64,000 nucleotides of DNA from Candidatus Thiodiazotropha sp. (ex Codakia rugifera) (GTDB taxonomy: Bacteria; Pseudomonadota; Gammaproteobacteria; Chromatiales; Chromatiaceae): NCBI GenBank assembly GCA_025656675.1, contig JAHXHN010000001.1, positions 649,501-713,500 of the forward strand. The letters are read 5' to 3'. Made by a program: the position numbers and the translations under genes. Shown one piece after another: positions 1 to 10,104 of this stretch. Each line of letters begins with the position of its first letter. Position 1 is the first letter of the stretch. The notes under the pieces were generated by a model. It saw only the letters and a program-made list of their open reading frames with translations. It was not told the DNA's origin and searched no databases.

Positions 1-101
1 AGAATATCTTGCAGTGACTGCGCACGCTGACGTTCACCCAGCGTCTGGCAGGCAGACAACATGCTTAACATGAAGAGTAGGATCAACAACCTTTTCAGCA
101 C
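1..101 (-). CDS. Lipoprotein, N-terminal fragment (runs off the window)
   Basis: Reading right to left, a GTG start at 101-99 follows an AAGGAG ribosome binding site at 7-nt spacing. It opens 33 codons that run off the left edge. The visible peptide has a basic start (MLKR), a hydrophobic stretch and a lipobox LSAC with the cysteine at residue 18, the pattern of a type II signal peptide. The product is therefore probably an outer-membrane or periplasmic lipoprotein. After the cysteine come the polar residues QTLGERQRAQSLQDI. Too little remains to name a family. Confidence 0.6.
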   Translation of the reverse strand, partial: MLKRLLILLFMLSMLSACQTLGERQRAQSLQDI

Positions 102-226
102 AGAATATCTCCTTTTTAATTTTCAGCCGCTGTCCCTGATTGGCGGGAAAAAGCAACGCATGTCGTAACAAAGGGTGATCAGATAGTCCCGACCTACCAT
201 AAAGGGAGCTCATATTGCCGCAAACG

Positions 227-835
227 TTATACCACTTTGGTGGGTATTACGCCTCTTTGTTCAAGTGCATCAACCATCTCATTGATACACGCTTCAACGC
301 TCCTGTTTTGTGTTTCGATCGTAATTTCAGGCTTATTGGGTGGTTCGTATGGTGATGAGATACCTGTAAAGTTCGGAATTTCTCCAGCACGCGCCTTTTT
401 GTAGAGTCCCTTCACATCACGTGATTCACAAACATCGAGTGGGCAACTGACATAAACCTCAATAAAATCACCATGGGGAAACAGGCCCCGTGCTCGCTCC
501 CTATCTTCCCTAATCGGAGAGATAAAGGCTGTTAGGGAAATAACCCCCGCATCAACAAACAGCTTTGCCATTTCACCGATACGACGGATATTTTCGGTGC
601 GGTCTTCAACACCGAAACCAAGATCGCGGCATAAACCATGTCTGACATTGTCCCCGTCGAAAACATATGTACGACAACCTCTTTGATGAAGCTCCTCCTC
701 CAGGGCATGTGCCAATGTCGACTTACCGGAACCGGAAAGACCGGTGAACCAGAGCAGTTTTGCGCGATGCTTGTTCATTTTTTCACGTCGGGCACGGGTT
801 ACCGTAGCCTCGTGCCAGACAATATTTTTTTCCAT
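227..835 (-). CDS. cysC: Adenylylsulfate (APS) kinase
   Basis: Transfers phosphate from ATP to adenosine 5'-phosphosulfate to make PAPS, for sulfate assimilation or sulfation, in the cytoplasm. The 202-residue protein shows the P-loop GLSGSGKST at residues 32-40, the DGDNVRHGL substrate motif at 60-68, and FISPIREDRERAR at about 104-116, whose serine is the family's phosphorylatable residue. Length matches single-domain CysC. I start at ATG 835 (MEKNIVWHEA), as in relatives; an in-frame TTG three codons upstream is possible. No cysD, cysN or cysH lies nearby, so it is a stand-alone kinase here. Its product could serve PAPS-dependent sulfation as well as cysteine synthesis; the sequence does not decide which. 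Confidence 0.95.
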   Translation of the reverse strand: MEKNIVWHEATVTRARREKMNKHRAKLLWFTGLSGSGKSTLAHALEEELHQRGCRTYVFDGDNVRHGLCRDLGFGVEDRTENIRRIGEMAKLFVDAGVISLTAFISPIREDRERARGLFPHGDFIEVYVSCPLDVCESRDVKGLYKKARAGEIPNFTGISSPYEPPNKPEITIETQNRSVEACINEMVDALEQRGVIPTKVV

Positions 836-1039
836 TAGAATCAATCCACTAATTGTATGATTGTGTCAAATTCACGGCCGGTTTTGGTAGCGATACTTGC
901 ATCGCATTGCGTAGAAACCAGGTACAGAATATACCAACACCGAAGAAGGCGGTAGCTATCAAATCCATCGATTTATCCACACGCTTCGCAACAGAGACTG
1001 GTAGAATGGAAAGCTTTTGCAGCAAATAGAAGCGATGCC

Positions 1040-2236
1040 ATGTCTCAAACCGATCGGGAACCACAGCGGGAAGTCGTTCTTGGCAATAGTCATATTACTC
1101 TTTTAGGCACAGCACACGTATCACGCTCCAGTGCAGAAAAGGTAAAGGAACTCCTAGAAACCGATCGCTACGACGCTGTTGCCGTGGAGCTCTGTCCAAG
1201 CCGCTTCAATGCGCTGATCAATCCGGATGCTTTGGCTCAGATGGATCTTCTGAAAGTTGTCAGAGAGGGTAGAGTCATGATGGTCATGGCCAATCTCGCC
1301 CTTGGTGCCTACCAGCAACGTCTGGCTGATCAGTTCGGTATCGCTCCGGGTGCAGAGCAACGGGAAGCAATCCGTATCGCACAGGCGTCCCATCGCCCAC
1401 TCCTGTTGATCGATCGTGAAATCAGCACCACTTTAAAACGGGTTGCAGGTAATCTCTCCTGGTGGAAACGATTTGGACTCTTCGCTGGTCTGCTAGGCGG
1501 TATCCTTTCCAAGGAAGAGGTCTCTGAAGAAGAGATCGAGCATTTGAAAGAAGGGGATATCCTGGAGACCACATTTGCTGAATTTGCCGAAGATAGACAA
1601 GACCTCTACATCCCGTTGATCGATGAGCGAGATCGCTACATGGCGGCCAGGCTTCGCCAGGAGATCGAAACCAAGGGACATGAAAATCTGTTGGTCGTGG
1701 TGGGAGCAGGCCATATGAATGGCATTGCCGGTTACCTCCAGCAACAGCAGACCCCTCCGACTGAAGTCATTCAACACCTCGATACGGAACCCAAACCCAG
1801 TCGCTGGCCCAAAGCCATTCCCTGGCTGATTGTAGCGCTGATATTGTGCGGTTTTTTTCTCGGTTTTCAGCGAAGTCCTTCTCTGGGCTGGCAACTGGTA
1901 GCCGACTGGGTGTTCATCAATGGCGGGCTCTCCGCCCTTGGTGCCCTGATCGCAGTAGCCCATCCGCTCACCATACTCACTGCCTTCATCGCTGCCCCAC
2001 TGACCTCCCTGAACCCGGCGATAGGTGCAGGCATGGTAACCGCTGCAGCTGAACTGTTTCTACGTAAACCGACTGTGGCCGATTTCGCCCGTCTGCGCAG
2101 CGACACCACCACCATCAAAGGCTGGTGGAAAAACCGGGTTTCCCGAACCCTTTTGGTTTTTCTATTCAGTACAATCGGCTCTGCAGCGGGTACCTATATC
2201 GCAGGTTTCAGGATTTTCGAACGCTTAATCGACTGA
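1040..2236 (+). CDS. TraB/PrgY family membrane protein
   Basis: A 398-residue TraB-family protein, named after the enterococcal pheromone-shutdown protein. The family is found in all domains of life and its bacterial function is unsettled; relation to TIKI/GumN-type proteins suggests a possible metalloprotease fold. Visible are the conserved GTAHVS near residues 23-28, AVELCPSRF at about 49-57, and a second GxxH box (GAGHMNG) near 223-229. The C-terminal third is hydrophobic with about four membrane segments, starting with WLIVALILCGFFLGF. So a soluble N-terminal domain is anchored by a C-terminal membrane bundle. Its last 12 nt overlap cca tail to tail. Confidence 0.85.
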   Translation: MSQTDREPQREVVLGNSHITLLGTAHVSRSSAEKVKELLETDRYDAVAVELCPSRFNALINPDALAQMDLLKVVREGRVMMVMANLALGAYQQRLADQFGIAPGAEQREAIRIAQASHRPLLLIDREISTTLKRVAGNLSWWKRFGLFAGLLGGILSKEEVSEEEIEHLKEGDILETTFAEFAEDRQDLYIPLIDERDRYMAARLRQEIETKGHENLLVVVGAGHMNGIAGYLQQQQTPPTEVIQHLDTEPKPSRWPKAIPWLIVALILCGFFLGFQRSPSLGWQLVADWVFINGGLSALGALIAVAHPLTILTAFIAAPLTSLNPAIGAGMVTAAAELFLRKPTVADFARLRSDTTTIKGWWKNRVSRTLLVFLFSTIGSAAGTYIAGFRIFERLID

Positions 2237-3475
2237 TGACTCGCTGCCTTGATGGTTCTGTTTTATCAGCTTCATCTCGCTATCGATTCGAGCCACCCTT
2301 TGCCTGCGTATCGCATCGCCCAGCAGCTTGCCTATCAGCGTGGCATCCACAGTCTCTGATGTCACCTCAGCAGCGGCCTGATATAACTGAATGAGCACTT
2401 GTGCCTGCGGGTAGGGGCGTTGCGTAAAACCATCCCGACCCTGGAAGTCAGCCTGGCAGACCAATACAAAATCCGACAATCGTTGTGGCTGCCGAAAGGC
2501 ATCCAGACCCATCAGCAATTTAAGTATGGTTTTAGACTGAAGTTCGTAGAGTCGATGTAAATAGCCATGATAGGTAGCACATCGACAAGCGAGTTCACGG
2601 AAACGGGTAGGGGCTTTGAGGCGATCACAAAGCTGTTTCACTAAACGTGCACCACGCCCCTCATGGCCGTAGTGGCTCGGCAGTATCCGTTCTGGTGTGG
2701 TTCCCTTACCCAGGTCATGGGTTAGTGCAGCAAACCTGACTTCCCGCGATTCGCTCAAACGGCAAGCGACAGCCAATGCCATCAGTGTATGCACACCGCA
2801 ATCCACTTCCGGATGCCAGCGGGTTGGCTGAGGAACTCCCCAGAGCGCATCAATTTCCGGAAATACACGCTGTTGAGCACCCAGCTCACGCAGGGTCGCA
2901 AAAAAATATTCGGGTTTGCGTTCACCAAGGGCACCTACCAGCTCCTGCCATACCCGCTCAGGGACCAACCTATCCAGCTGTCCTGCCTGTACCATTTGCA
3001 TGAGCAACTGCCTGGTTTCAGGGGCAATAGTAAACTCGAGATCAACGTATCGCGCCATAAACCGAGCGATGCGCAGGATACGGATCGGGTCTTCACAGAA
3101 CGCATCTGAGACATGTCGCAACTGACGACTGCGCAGATCCTCGCAACCACCAAATGGATCGATCAATTGACCCTGATTATCCTCGGCGATGGCGTTAATG
3201 GTGAGATCACGTCTTGCAAGATCCTCTTCCAGAGTAACAGATGCATCATAGATAACCTCACCCGGCTGATGATCCGAAGGCCGTACACTGCGTGCCAAGG
3301 CATACTCTTCATGGGTATGGGGGTGGAGAAAAATGGGGAAATCCCTACCCACCTTTTGAAAGCCTTGGGCCAACATGGCTTCAGGAGTTCCCCCCACTAC
3401 CACAAAGTCCCGTTCTCTGACCTCTCTTCCCAGCAGTCTGTCTCTGACAGCACCCCCCACCAGATAGACTTGCAT
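2225..3475 (-). CDS. cca: Multifunctional CCA tRNA nucleotidyltransferase
   Basis: Adds or repairs the 3' CCA end of tRNAs using CTP and ATP. At 416 residues it matches the gammaproteobacterial multifunctional form (about 412 in E. coli). The N terminus carries GGAVRDRLLG (7-16) and RDFVVVGGTPE, the class II nucleotidyltransferase head, followed by RRDLTINAIA. An HD phosphohydrolase domain is shown by LTHDLGKGTTP near residue 255, consistent with the 2',3'-cyclic phosphodiesterase activity of this subtype. Its ATG overlaps the stop of the upstream DUF4124 gene by one base (TGATG), so the two are probably translationally coupled. The 3' end overlaps traB by 12 nt. Confidence 0.97.
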   Translation of the reverse strand: MQVYLVGGAVRDRLLGREVRERDFVVVGGTPEAMLAQGFQKVGRDFPIFLHPHTHEEYALARSVRPSDHQPGEVIYDASVTLEEDLARRDLTINAIAEDNQGQLIDPFGGCEDLRSRQLRHVSDAFCEDPIRILRIARFMARYVDLEFTIAPETRQLLMQMVQAGQLDRLVPERVWQELVGALGERKPEYFFATLRELGAQQRVFPEIDALWGVPQPTRWHPEVDCGVHTLMALAVACRLSESREVRFAALTHDLGKGTTPERILPSHYGHEGRGARLVKQLCDRLKAPTRFRELACRCATYHGYLHRLYELQSKTILKLLMGLDAFRQPQRLSDFVLVCQADFQGRDGFTQRPYPQAQVLIQLYQAAAEVTSETVDATLIGKLLGDAIRRQRVARIDSEMKLIKQNHQGSESSVD

Positions 3476-3945
3476 CAGTAACCGCGTAACGCCTTAAATC
3501 GCTTTCGTGCAGCTTCCACCACCGCTTCCGCCTCTTTTACCCGTTCATAATATTCTGGTCTGATGCGACTTTTACCACTGACAAAGGTTTGACGATCATC
3601 ATCACTGAACTCTTTGGCTTTACTCAACATCTCCTCCGCCTCATCCAACTCCTTACGTGCCTTTGCCATGCGCTCTTCCCTGGAAGCCTTCTTCTCCAAA
3701 CGTTTTTCCTGAGCCTCTTCCATCGCCTGGCGAATAGCCGCATTACGTTCCTCGGTTTCGAGAATCGATTCAGCAGAAGGACCAGGGTGCACCTCAATTT
3801 TCTCTGCTGAAGTGTCATCTCTCTGCGGGGTGTCTGTATATGTCACATTACCCTCTGCATCCACAGACCGGTAGACGTCTCCAGCCTGAATCCACATTGG
3901 TAATATCATACAGGCCGCCAGTAGGGCGCTTATTCGAATATCCAT
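3475..3945 (-). CDS. DUF4124-domain periplasmic protein
   Basis: A 156-residue exported protein of unknown function. The signal peptide (MDIRISALLAACMILPMWIQA) is followed directly by the DUF4124 signature DVYRSVDAEGNVTYTDTPQ, a short beta-rich domain common in gammaproteobacteria. The remainder is highly charged and predicted helical or coiled-coil (many E, K, R, A between residues about 60 and 150). I chose the second methionine (ATG at 3945) because a GAGGAG ribosome binding site lies just upstream and would sit inside the coding region if the earlier ATG at 3957 were used. It is cotranscribed with cca through a 1-nt overlap. A second DUF4124 protein occurs at 30057. Confidence 0.85.
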   Translation of the reverse strand: MDIRISALLAACMILPMWIQAGDVYRSVDAEGNVTYTDTPQRDDTSAEKIEVHPGPSAESILETEERNAAIRQAMEEAQEKRLEKKASREERMAKARKELDEAEEMLSKAKEFSDDDRQTFVSGKSRIRPEYYERVKEAEAVVEAARKRFKALRGY

Positions 3946-4239
3946 GCTTCTCCTCATTCACACTGCTTTCTAATCTCGTGGATTTACGGTTTGTATCATA
4001 GGGTGCTGCCAATACCGGCTACAAGATAAAATCCTAAATCCTTAATTCATAGCATTTGTCTGTTGATACTCATAACTCACTGCCAACCAAGAATGTGTGG
4101 CAATCAGGCGTTATTTTCTGTAAACCCAGGAAGGAAACGCCTGATTTTGATGCTATTGACGCTACAGATACCACGCCATCCTGATAAATTAAGTCAATCG
4201 TCAGTATACTTATTTGACAATGCCAGGGGTGACAGATTC

Positions 4240-4563
4240 ATGAACGACTTTACAGAAAAGCGTGATTATTATCGTATGGCTGTTGATGGAGAAGTCCGGT
4301 TTCGAATAGATGGGGAGAACCAGGTCTCTTCAGGCATAGTAAAAAATCTGAGTAGTGCCGGACTACTCATGTCTTTTGAAAAAGAGATGGCACCCGGTAC
4401 AAGATTGACCATCATGATTATTCCAGGTCAGGCCATCACACCCCCGCTATCAGCCAAAGCATCTGTGATACGCAGTGACCGCCTGAACAGTGATCAATTT
4501 AACATTGCCTGTACCATCGACCGCATCCTGGATGAGAGTGAAATAGAGATCGAGCTGCTCTGA
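4240..4563 (+). CDS. PilZ-domain protein (c-di-GMP receptor)
   Basis: A 107-residue single-domain PilZ protein, expected to bind cyclic di-GMP in the cytoplasm and relay the signal to a partner. The two binding motifs are present: RxxxR as RDYYR (residues 8-12) and (D/N)xSxxG as NLSSAG (36-41). I start at ATG 4240 (MNDFTEKRDY), behind an AGGGGTG ribosome binding site. The frame stays open upstream to 4063 but that stretch does not look like protein. It converges with the cytochrome gene, with one base between the stop codons. The target process cannot be told from the neighbours. Confidence 0.9.
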   Translation: MNDFTEKRDYYRMAVDGEVRFRIDGENQVSSGIVKNLSSAGLLMSFEKEMAPGTRLTIMIIPGQAITPPLSAKASVIRSDRLNSDQFNIACTIDRILDESEIEIELL

Positions 4564-4564
4564 A

Positions 4565-5032
4565 TCAGTTCTTATATTTCTTATGACAGGCCTTGCAGGC
4601 TTTGCCCGTTTTTTCCAGGGCCTTGCTTAAAGCCGTCTTGTCACCACTGGCAGCAACATCACTCAAGGCCTTGGTTACCCTACCTAAATTCTGGTATTTC
4701 TCTTCAAAATCATCGAATTCCATCCATATTTCAGGAAGGGCGTCACTCTCATCCGATTCAGAGTCTTCAGGAAAACCAGGGAGTAGATTCAGGGTGGCGG
4801 TTCCTGCCAAATCGCTTGCATGCAGGGCAAAGGCCTTTTGATCGAAGGGCACTTCGCCTTTCATCATCCGACCCATTGCCTTCATATTCCAACTGAAGAT
4901 ATTCATGACACCCTGCCGGTAATCGACAGCCCGTTCTATGTCATTCGCCAGCGCCACAGGAGCGGCCAGTAACAGGGCGACGAGCATAGTCACACCCAGC
5001 TTGTGAATAATGGCATTTTCATTACTTTTCAT
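4565..5032 (-). CDS. Periplasmic c-type cytochrome (cytochrome c'/c-556 family)
   Basis: A 155-residue exported haem protein. A signal peptide ends near ALA-ND (about residue 29). The mature part is helical, and a single CKACH haem motif sits near the C terminus followed by KKYKN. A C-terminal CxxCH on a four-helix protein is the hallmark of the cytochrome c' class (Cytochrom_C_2). Family members bind NO or shuttle electrons in the periplasm. I start at ATG 5032, behind GGGGAAATCG; an in-frame start 13 codons upstream is less likely because it pushes the signal peptide inward. Whether it is a five-coordinate NO-binding c' or a six-coordinate c-556 needs the axial ligand; methionines around residues 42-55 could serve. 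Confidence 0.88.
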   Translation of the reverse strand: MKSNENAIIHKLGVTMLVALLLAAPVALANDIERAVDYRQGVMNIFSWNMKAMGRMMKGEVPFDQKAFALHASDLAGTATLNLLPGFPEDSESDESDALPEIWMEFDDFEEKYQNLGRVTKALSDVAASGDKTALSKALEKTGKACKACHKKYKN

Positions 5033-5165
5033 CGATTTCCCCTTTGAAATCACCAGATTGATTATTGACAAATTCTATAGTTGCAGACTAAAGACCCATT
5101 CTTTTTTAGGTTACAATGGCTAGCCTGTCCCATCTTCCCCGGATGCCTCCAGGTCTGATAAAAAC

Positions 5166-8100
5166 ATGCAGCCTACGCCGCGAATTCGTGAAATCCCGTA
5201 TAACTACACGTCCTTTTCTGACCGGGAGATTGTTATCCGGTTCCTCGGGAAACCGATGTGGGCCTTGATTGAGGAGCTGCGTGGCAGTCGGCGTACCGGT
5301 CGTTCCGCTCGTATGTTATTCGAGATTTTAGGCGATATGTGGGTCATTAGCCGCAATCCCTACCTGCAGGATGACCTGCTCGACAATGAGTCACGCCGCG
5401 TAGCGCTGATAGAAGCGCTCAAACACCGTCTCGACCAGTTCGAAACCCGAGCCAACAATAATCAGCAGGCATTGCACCTACTGAATGCAGCACGTGAAGC
5501 GGTCGATCTCTTTGAACGCCGTTTCGATGACCTACTGACCCTGCGTCGTCGTACCAAGCGTAATTTGATTGGTCTGACCCGGCCGGACAATGTTGATTTC
5601 AGCGGTATTGCCCGTGTATCCCACGCCACTGACGCTACAGACTGGCGTGTAGAGATTCCCTTTGTTGTCATCACCCCAGACACAGAAATGGAAATAGCTG
5701 CAGTTGCCAGGGCCTGTATCGATACGGGACTGACCTTGATACCCCGTGGGGGAGGTACCGGCTATACCGGCAGCGCCGTTCCTCTCGATCCCCACAGTGC
5801 AGTGATCAATACCGAAAAACTCGATTTTCTGGGAGAGGTTGAACTACGCAAGTTACCCGGCGTGGATGAGAAGGTACCTACCTTACGGGTAGGGGCCGGG
5901 GTTGTAACCCGACGTGTCTCTGAAAAGGCGGAGATCAGCGATCTGGCCTTTGCTGTCGACCCCACCTCACAGGATGCTTCCACCATAGGTGGCAACATCG
6001 CTATGAATGCCGGCGGGAAGAAGGCTGTATTGTGGGGCACCACACTGGATAATCTTGCCAGCTGGCGCATGGTCACCCCCAATGGTGAGTGGCTGGAGGT
6101 CGAACGTATCAATCACAACCTGGGCAAGATTCACGACCAGGCTGAGGTAGCGTTTCAAATCACCCGCTACGAAAGCTGCGGTAAAAAGCAGATCGGCGAA
6201 GCGGAGATCCTGAAAATGCCCGGCAGCACCTTCCGTAAGGCAGGCCTCGGCAAGGATGTCACCGATAAGTTTCTTGCCGGGCTCCCCGGGGTACAAAAAG
6301 AGGGGTGTGACGGCCTGATCACTTCCGCCCGTTTCATTCTCCATCGCATGCCAAAGCAAGTACGCACCCTCTGCCTGGAATTTTTTGGCAGTGATATCGG
6401 CAAGGCGGTACCCGCCATTGTTGAACTCAAGGAGTATCTCGACAAACACGATGAGGTACTGCTGGTAGGTCTTGAGCACTTGGATGAACGCTATTTGAAA
6501 GCGGTCAAATACTCCACCAAGGCACCTCGCCACGATCGTCCGAAAATGGTACTACTCGCCGATATCGCGAGTGAAAATAGCGCACTGCTGGAGAGAGCCG
6601 CCACAGCCGTTGTCAGTATGACCGAGGCACGGGAAGGGGAGGCTTTCATTGCCAGCAGCCCAGAAGCGCGACGCAACTTCTGGCTCGACCGGGCGCGAAC
6701 CGCAGCCATTTCAGCCCATACCAATGCCTTCAAGATCAACGAGGATGTGGTCATCCCACTGGATAGACTGGCCGACTACAGCCGTGGTATCGAACGAATC
6801 AATATCGAAGAATCGATCAGTAACAAGATACTCATAGCCGATGAAGTATTGGCATATCTGGTTGGTGATCACTCACTTCGTAAACCGGATGATGACTTTG
6901 AGGCCAGTGATGAAAACCGTTCGATCCTACAAGCCAAACTCGATCTGGCACGAGAGGCTGTCAGTCAGACCCGTCAACGCTGGAGTGAACTGCTTGCCCA
7001 GCTGGAGTCACCGGCCGAGTCGTACAAAGCGTTGCTGAGTGAACCGGTTCGTAATGCAATCCAGCCAGGCGATCGCTTGCTTGACCTGCTCCTGAGACGT
7101 GATCTGGTTGTCTCTTACCGCCACGAAATTGCTTCCCGTCTGGATGAGATCTTTCCCGGCCAGGAGATGAGCCGACTGCGTCTGGCGATGCGTGAAATCC
7201 ATACCCGGTTGCGGGACTCACGACTGTTTGTCGCCCTTCATATGCATGCAGGAGATGGAAATGTACACACCAACATACCCGTCCATTCCGACAACTACGC
7301 CATGCTGCAGCAGGCAGATCGAATCGTCGATCGCATCATGACCCTAGCCAGCAGTCTTGATGGTGCCATCTCGGGTGAACATGGTATTGGACTCACCAAA
7401 CTGCAATATATGGAAGAGGAGAAACTGACTGCTTTCGCCCGATACAAGCAGCAAGTCGACCCTCAGGGCTGGTTTAATCGCGGCAAGCTGATCGCCGGGG
7501 CCGACCTCGAAATGGCCTATACGCCCTCTCTGCGTCTGTTGGAGCAGGAGGCGATCATACTTGAGGAGAGTGAACTCGGTACCCTCAACGATGAGATCAA
7601 ACACTGTCTGCGCTGCGGTAAATGTAAACCTGTCTGCATGACCCACATACCCCGTGCCAACCTGCTCTACTCGCCACGCAACAAGATCCTCGCTACCGGT
7701 CTGATTGTCGAAGCATTCCTGTATGAGGAACAGACCCGCCGCGGTATCTCCATCCAGCATTTTTCCGAGATGAACGATGTAGCCGACCACTGTACCGTCT
7801 GCCACAAATGTGAAAATCCATGCCCGGTGAATATCGACTTTGGCGATGTCACCACCCTGATGCGAAAAATTCTTGTCGACCGAGGCAAGAAAAGACGCAG
7901 CATCGGCACCACTGCCGCCATGACTTTTCTGAATATCACCAACCCGACAGCCATCCGTTGGATGCGCAGAGGTATGGCAGAGTGGGGGTTTAAAGGTCTC
8001 AATCTCGGCTGCGCTCTAGCTGCGAAAGCAGGTCTGATGAAGCCGAAGGATCAACCACCCAAAGCCACCACGGGTAATCCAAAACCCCAGACATTGATGG

Positions 8101-9017
8101 TGGAGATGCTACAGAAACCGATTCGTGTCGAGCCACCCAAGCAGACCCTGCGTGACGCCCTGAAACTGGACGATACCAACTCAGTACCTATCCTTCGTCA
8201 TCCCGGTAAGGTCACTGAAGAGAGTGATGCGGTTTTCTATTTTCCCGGGTGCGGTTCAGAGCGCCTCTACAGCGAGATAGGTATGGCCTCGCTCGCGATG
8301 CTCTGCGAACTGGGTGCAGAGACAGTATTGCCACCGGGTTATCTTTGTTGCGGCTATCCACAAACAGCGGCTGGACTGCATGCACGTGGACGCCAGATCA
8401 CAACCGAGAACAGGGTATTGTTCCACCGTATTGCCAACACCCTCAACTACATGGATATCAAGACGGTGCTGGTCTCATGCGGCACCTGTATGGATCAGTT
8501 ACAACAGTATAAATTCGAAAAGATCTTCCCCGGTTGTCGTCTGCTCGATATTCACGAGTATATGATGGAGAAAGGTGTCTCGTTAGATGGCACACAGACA
8601 ACTGAGTATCTCTATCATGATCCCTGCCATACACCGATCAAACAGTATGAACCACAACAGGTGGCCTCATCATTGACAGGTAAACCGGTCTTACTCAGTG
8701 ACCGTTGCTGTGGAGAAGCCGGCACACTGGGCACCAGCCGACCTGACATTGCGAATCAGTTGCGCTATCGTAAATCAGAAGAACTGAATAAGGGTATCGA
8801 CATTCTTATGAATCGTCATCAAGATACCCGTCCGGAAATAAAACTGCTTACCAGCTGCCCCGCTTGTCAGCAGGGGCTGAGTCGCTACACTGATGAGACA
8901 AAATTAAAACCTGAATATATTGTGCTTGAAGCCATTCACCATCTGCAAGGTGAAGAGTGGCAACAACGCTTTATCGATCAGGTGTTGCAGGATGGGATCG
9001 AGCTGGTACTGGTTTAG
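5166..9017 (+). CDS. Giant FAD-linked oxidase / Fe-S / CCG-domain oxidoreductase (DUF3683 type)
   Basis: A 1283-residue fusion enzyme. The first ~150 residues are a DUF3683-like N-terminal region. Next is a PCMH-type FAD-binding domain with [14 protein letters not shown] (about 195-208) and [12 protein letters not shown], then an FAD-linked oxidase C-terminal domain ([22 protein letters not shown]). Two [4Fe-4S] motifs follow ([11 protein letters not shown] near 814, [12 protein letters not shown] near 875). Last come two CCG domains (GCGSERLY...CCGYPQ near 1024-1064; DPCHTPIKQ...CCGEAGTLG near 1152-1188). This is the lactate/glycolate/2-hydroxyglutarate dehydrogenase (Dld/GlpC-like) architecture on one chain, so it should oxidise a 2-hydroxy acid and pass electrons to quinone. 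The substrate cannot be read from sequence. It stands alone, 130 bp before ppk2. Confidence 0.88.
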   Translation: MQPTPRIREIPYNYTSFSDREIVIRFLGKPMWALIEELRGSRRTGRSARMLFEILGDMWVISRNPYLQDDLLDNESRRVALIEALKHRLDQFETRANNNQQALHLLNAAREAVDLFERRFDDLLTLRRRTKRNLIGLTRPDNVDFSGIARVSHATDATDWRVEIPFVVITPDTEMEIAAVARACIDTGLTLIPRGGGTGYTGSAVPLDPHSAVINTEKLDFLGEVELRKLPGVDEKVPTLRVGAGVVTRRVSEKAEISDLAFAVDPTSQDASTIGGNIAMNAGGKKAVLWGTTLDNLASWRMVTPNGEWLEVERINHNLGKIHDQAEVAFQITRYESCGKKQIGEAEILKMPGSTFRKAGLGKDVTDKFLAGLPGVQKEGCDGLITSARFILHRMPKQVRTLCLEFFGSDIGKAVPAIVELKEYLDKHDEVLLVGLEHLDERYLKAVKYSTKAPRHDRPKMVLLADIASENSALLERAATAVVSMTEAREGEAFIASSPEARRNFWLDRARTAAISAHTNAFKINEDVVIPLDRLADYSRGIERINIEESISNKILIADEVLAYLVGDHSLRKPDDDFEASDENRSILQAKLDLAREAVSQTRQRWSELLAQLESPAESYKALLSEPVRNAIQPGDRLLDLLLRRDLVVSYRHEIASRLDEIFPGQEMSRLRLAMREIHTRLRDSRLFVALHMHAGDGNVHTNIPVHSDNYAMLQQADRIVDRIMTLASSLDGAISGEHGIGLTKLQYMEEEKLTAFARYKQQVDPQGWFNRGKLIAGADLEMAYTPSLRLLEQEAIILEESELGTLNDEIKHCLRCGKCKPVCMTHIPRANLLYSPRNKILATGLIVEAFLYEEQTRRGISIQHFSEMNDVADHCTVCHKCENPCPVNIDFGDVTTLMRKILVDRGKKRRSIGTTAAMTFLNITNPTAIRWMRRGMAEWGFKGLNLGCALAAKAGLMKPKDQPPKATTGNPKPQTLMVEMLQKPIRVEPPKQTLRDALKLDDTNSVPILRHPGKVTEESDAVFYFPGCGSERLYSEIGMASLAMLCELGAETVLPPGYLCCGYPQTAAGLHARGRQITTENRVLFHRIANTLNYMDIKTVLVSCGTCMDQLQQYKFEKIFPGCRLLDIHEYMMEKGVSLDGTQTTEYLYHDPCHTPIKQYEPQQVASSLTGKPVLLSDRCCGEAGTLGTSRPDIANQLRYRKSEELNKGIDILMNRHQDTRPEIKLLTSCPACQQGLSRYTDETKLKPEYIVLEAIHHLQGEEWQQRFIDQVLQDGIELVLV

Positions 9018-9146
9018 CCCTTTCACTCAATACTCTGACTGGTCAGGTAATCAATGACCGGATAGGGACACAGGAAACTTGAATTGCACATAGTTGGACT
9101 TTGTTAAAACAACACGAATATCTCATAACCCAAAAAGGGGGAACTC

Positions 9147-10016
9147 ATGGCGACCAATCGATTTAAACCTTCCAATTTAGACAAAGGTGTCCCCAAACAT
9201 ATTGTTGAAAAGGTCAATACTTCAAAACGTAAACACCTTATCGGCCCGCAATATCCCTATGAAAAAAAGCTTGGCCGTGAAGAATATGAGAATGAGAAGG
9301 CAGAACTGCAGGTCGAATTGCTGAAGTTACAGAAATGGGTAAGGGATACCGGCGAACGAATAATCATGATCTTTGAAGGCCGGGATGCCGGAGGAAAGGG
9401 AGGCACCATCAAGCGATTCATGGAACACATGAACCCAAGACAGGCACATGTTATCGCCTTGACCATTCCTAGTGTAAAGGAACAGGGTCAGTGGTATTTT
9501 CAACGCTATATCAGCACCCTTCCTACCAAAGGTGAGATCACACTTTACGATCGTTCCTGGTATAACCGTGGCGTTGTTGAGCCGGTTATGAAGTTCTGTA
9601 CACCAGAACAACATAAATTATTCCTGAAGCAGGCACCGATCTTTGAGCATATGCTTGTTGAAGACGGTATTCGCCTGTTTAAATTTTGGTTTTCTGTCAG
9701 TAGGGAAGAACAGTTCCGCCGCTTTAAATCCCGTGAAACCGACCGTCTTAAACAGTGGAAGCTGAGTCCTGTCGACCAGGATGGTTTAAAGCGCTGGGAC
9801 GATTTCACCGAAGCCAAGAACATCATGTTCGAAAAGACTGACGTGCCCTGGGCACCTTGGACTATCATCTACTCTGACGGCAAAAAACGTGCTCGTCTGA
9901 ATTGCATGCGCCATGTACTCAACAGCATTCCATATGAAGGCAAAAACAAGAAAATTGCTGTTCCGCCTGATCCCAAGATTGTGGGCAGTGTCGGAGAGAT
10001 GTACAAATACACTTAG
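9147..10016 (+). CDS. ppk2: Polyphosphate kinase 2
   Basis: Transfers phosphate between polyphosphate and a nucleoside di- or monophosphate. At 289 residues it is a single-domain PPK2. The Walker A-type loop GRDAGGKGG is at about 78-86, followed by the lid residues TIKRFMEHMNPR, and the Walker B-like segment LYDRSWYNRG at about 133-142. The ribosome binding site is AAGGGGGAA before ATG 9147. Class I (one-domain, NDP-specific) is the best guess from length and motifs, but direction and nucleotide preference cannot be decided here. Confidence 0.95.
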   Translation: MATNRFKPSNLDKGVPKHIVEKVNTSKRKHLIGPQYPYEKKLGREEYENEKAELQVELLKLQKWVRDTGERIIMIFEGRDAGGKGGTIKRFMEHMNPRQAHVIALTIPSVKEQGQWYFQRYISTLPTKGEITLYDRSWYNRGVVEPVMKFCTPEQHKLFLKQAPIFEHMLVEDGIRLFKFWFSVSREEQFRRFKSRETDRLKQWKLSPVDQDGLKRWDDFTEAKNIMFEKTDVPWAPWTIIYSDGKKRARLNCMRHVLNSIPYEGKNKKIAVPPDPKIVGSVGEMYKYT

Positions 10017-10024
10017 CAGATGAT

Positions 10025-10070
10025 GTCAGGGCCTGTTAACAGGTCCTAAGCCGACAGAAGCTCCTAGTGT
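10025..10070. repeat. Dispersed palindromic repeat, copy 1
   Basis: Contains the 12-bp perfect palindrome CCTGTTAACAGG at 10032-10043 within GTCAGGGCCTGTTAACAG, and ends with CTCCTAGTGT. The same left part and TCCTAGTGT tail occur at 18700-18729, and the palindrome core recurs at 27301-27322. All three lie just after a gene end (here ppk2, stop at 10016). Confidence 0.7.
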
Positions 10071-10075
10071 ACCTC

Positions 10076-10096
10076 GGCCCTGCTCTCAGCAGGGCC
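10076..10096. terminator. GC-rich hairpin between convergent genes
   Basis: GGCCCTGCT (10076-10084) and AGCAGGGCC (10088-10096) form a perfect 9-bp stem with a 3-nt loop. It sits between the stops of ppk2 (plus) and the polyferredoxin gene (minus). No strong T tract follows on either side, so termination is plausible but not proven. Confidence 0.55.
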
Positions 10097-10104
10097 GGCC
10101 AGAT

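Noticed and set aside
973-981. Perfect DnaA box TTATCCACA upstream of traB
   Set aside because: A single 9-mer is expected about once in two windows of this size by chance; no cluster or AT-rich element accompanies it.
849-1064. 71-codon minus-strand open frame between cysC and traB
   Set aside because: It overlaps the traB start, lacks a good ribosome binding site and resembles no protein; it is more likely the divergent promoter region.
5056-5069. FNR-like TTGATTATTGACAA upstream of the cytochrome gene
   Set aside because: The second half-site (GACAA) departs from ATCAA in two positions, so it is too weak to call.
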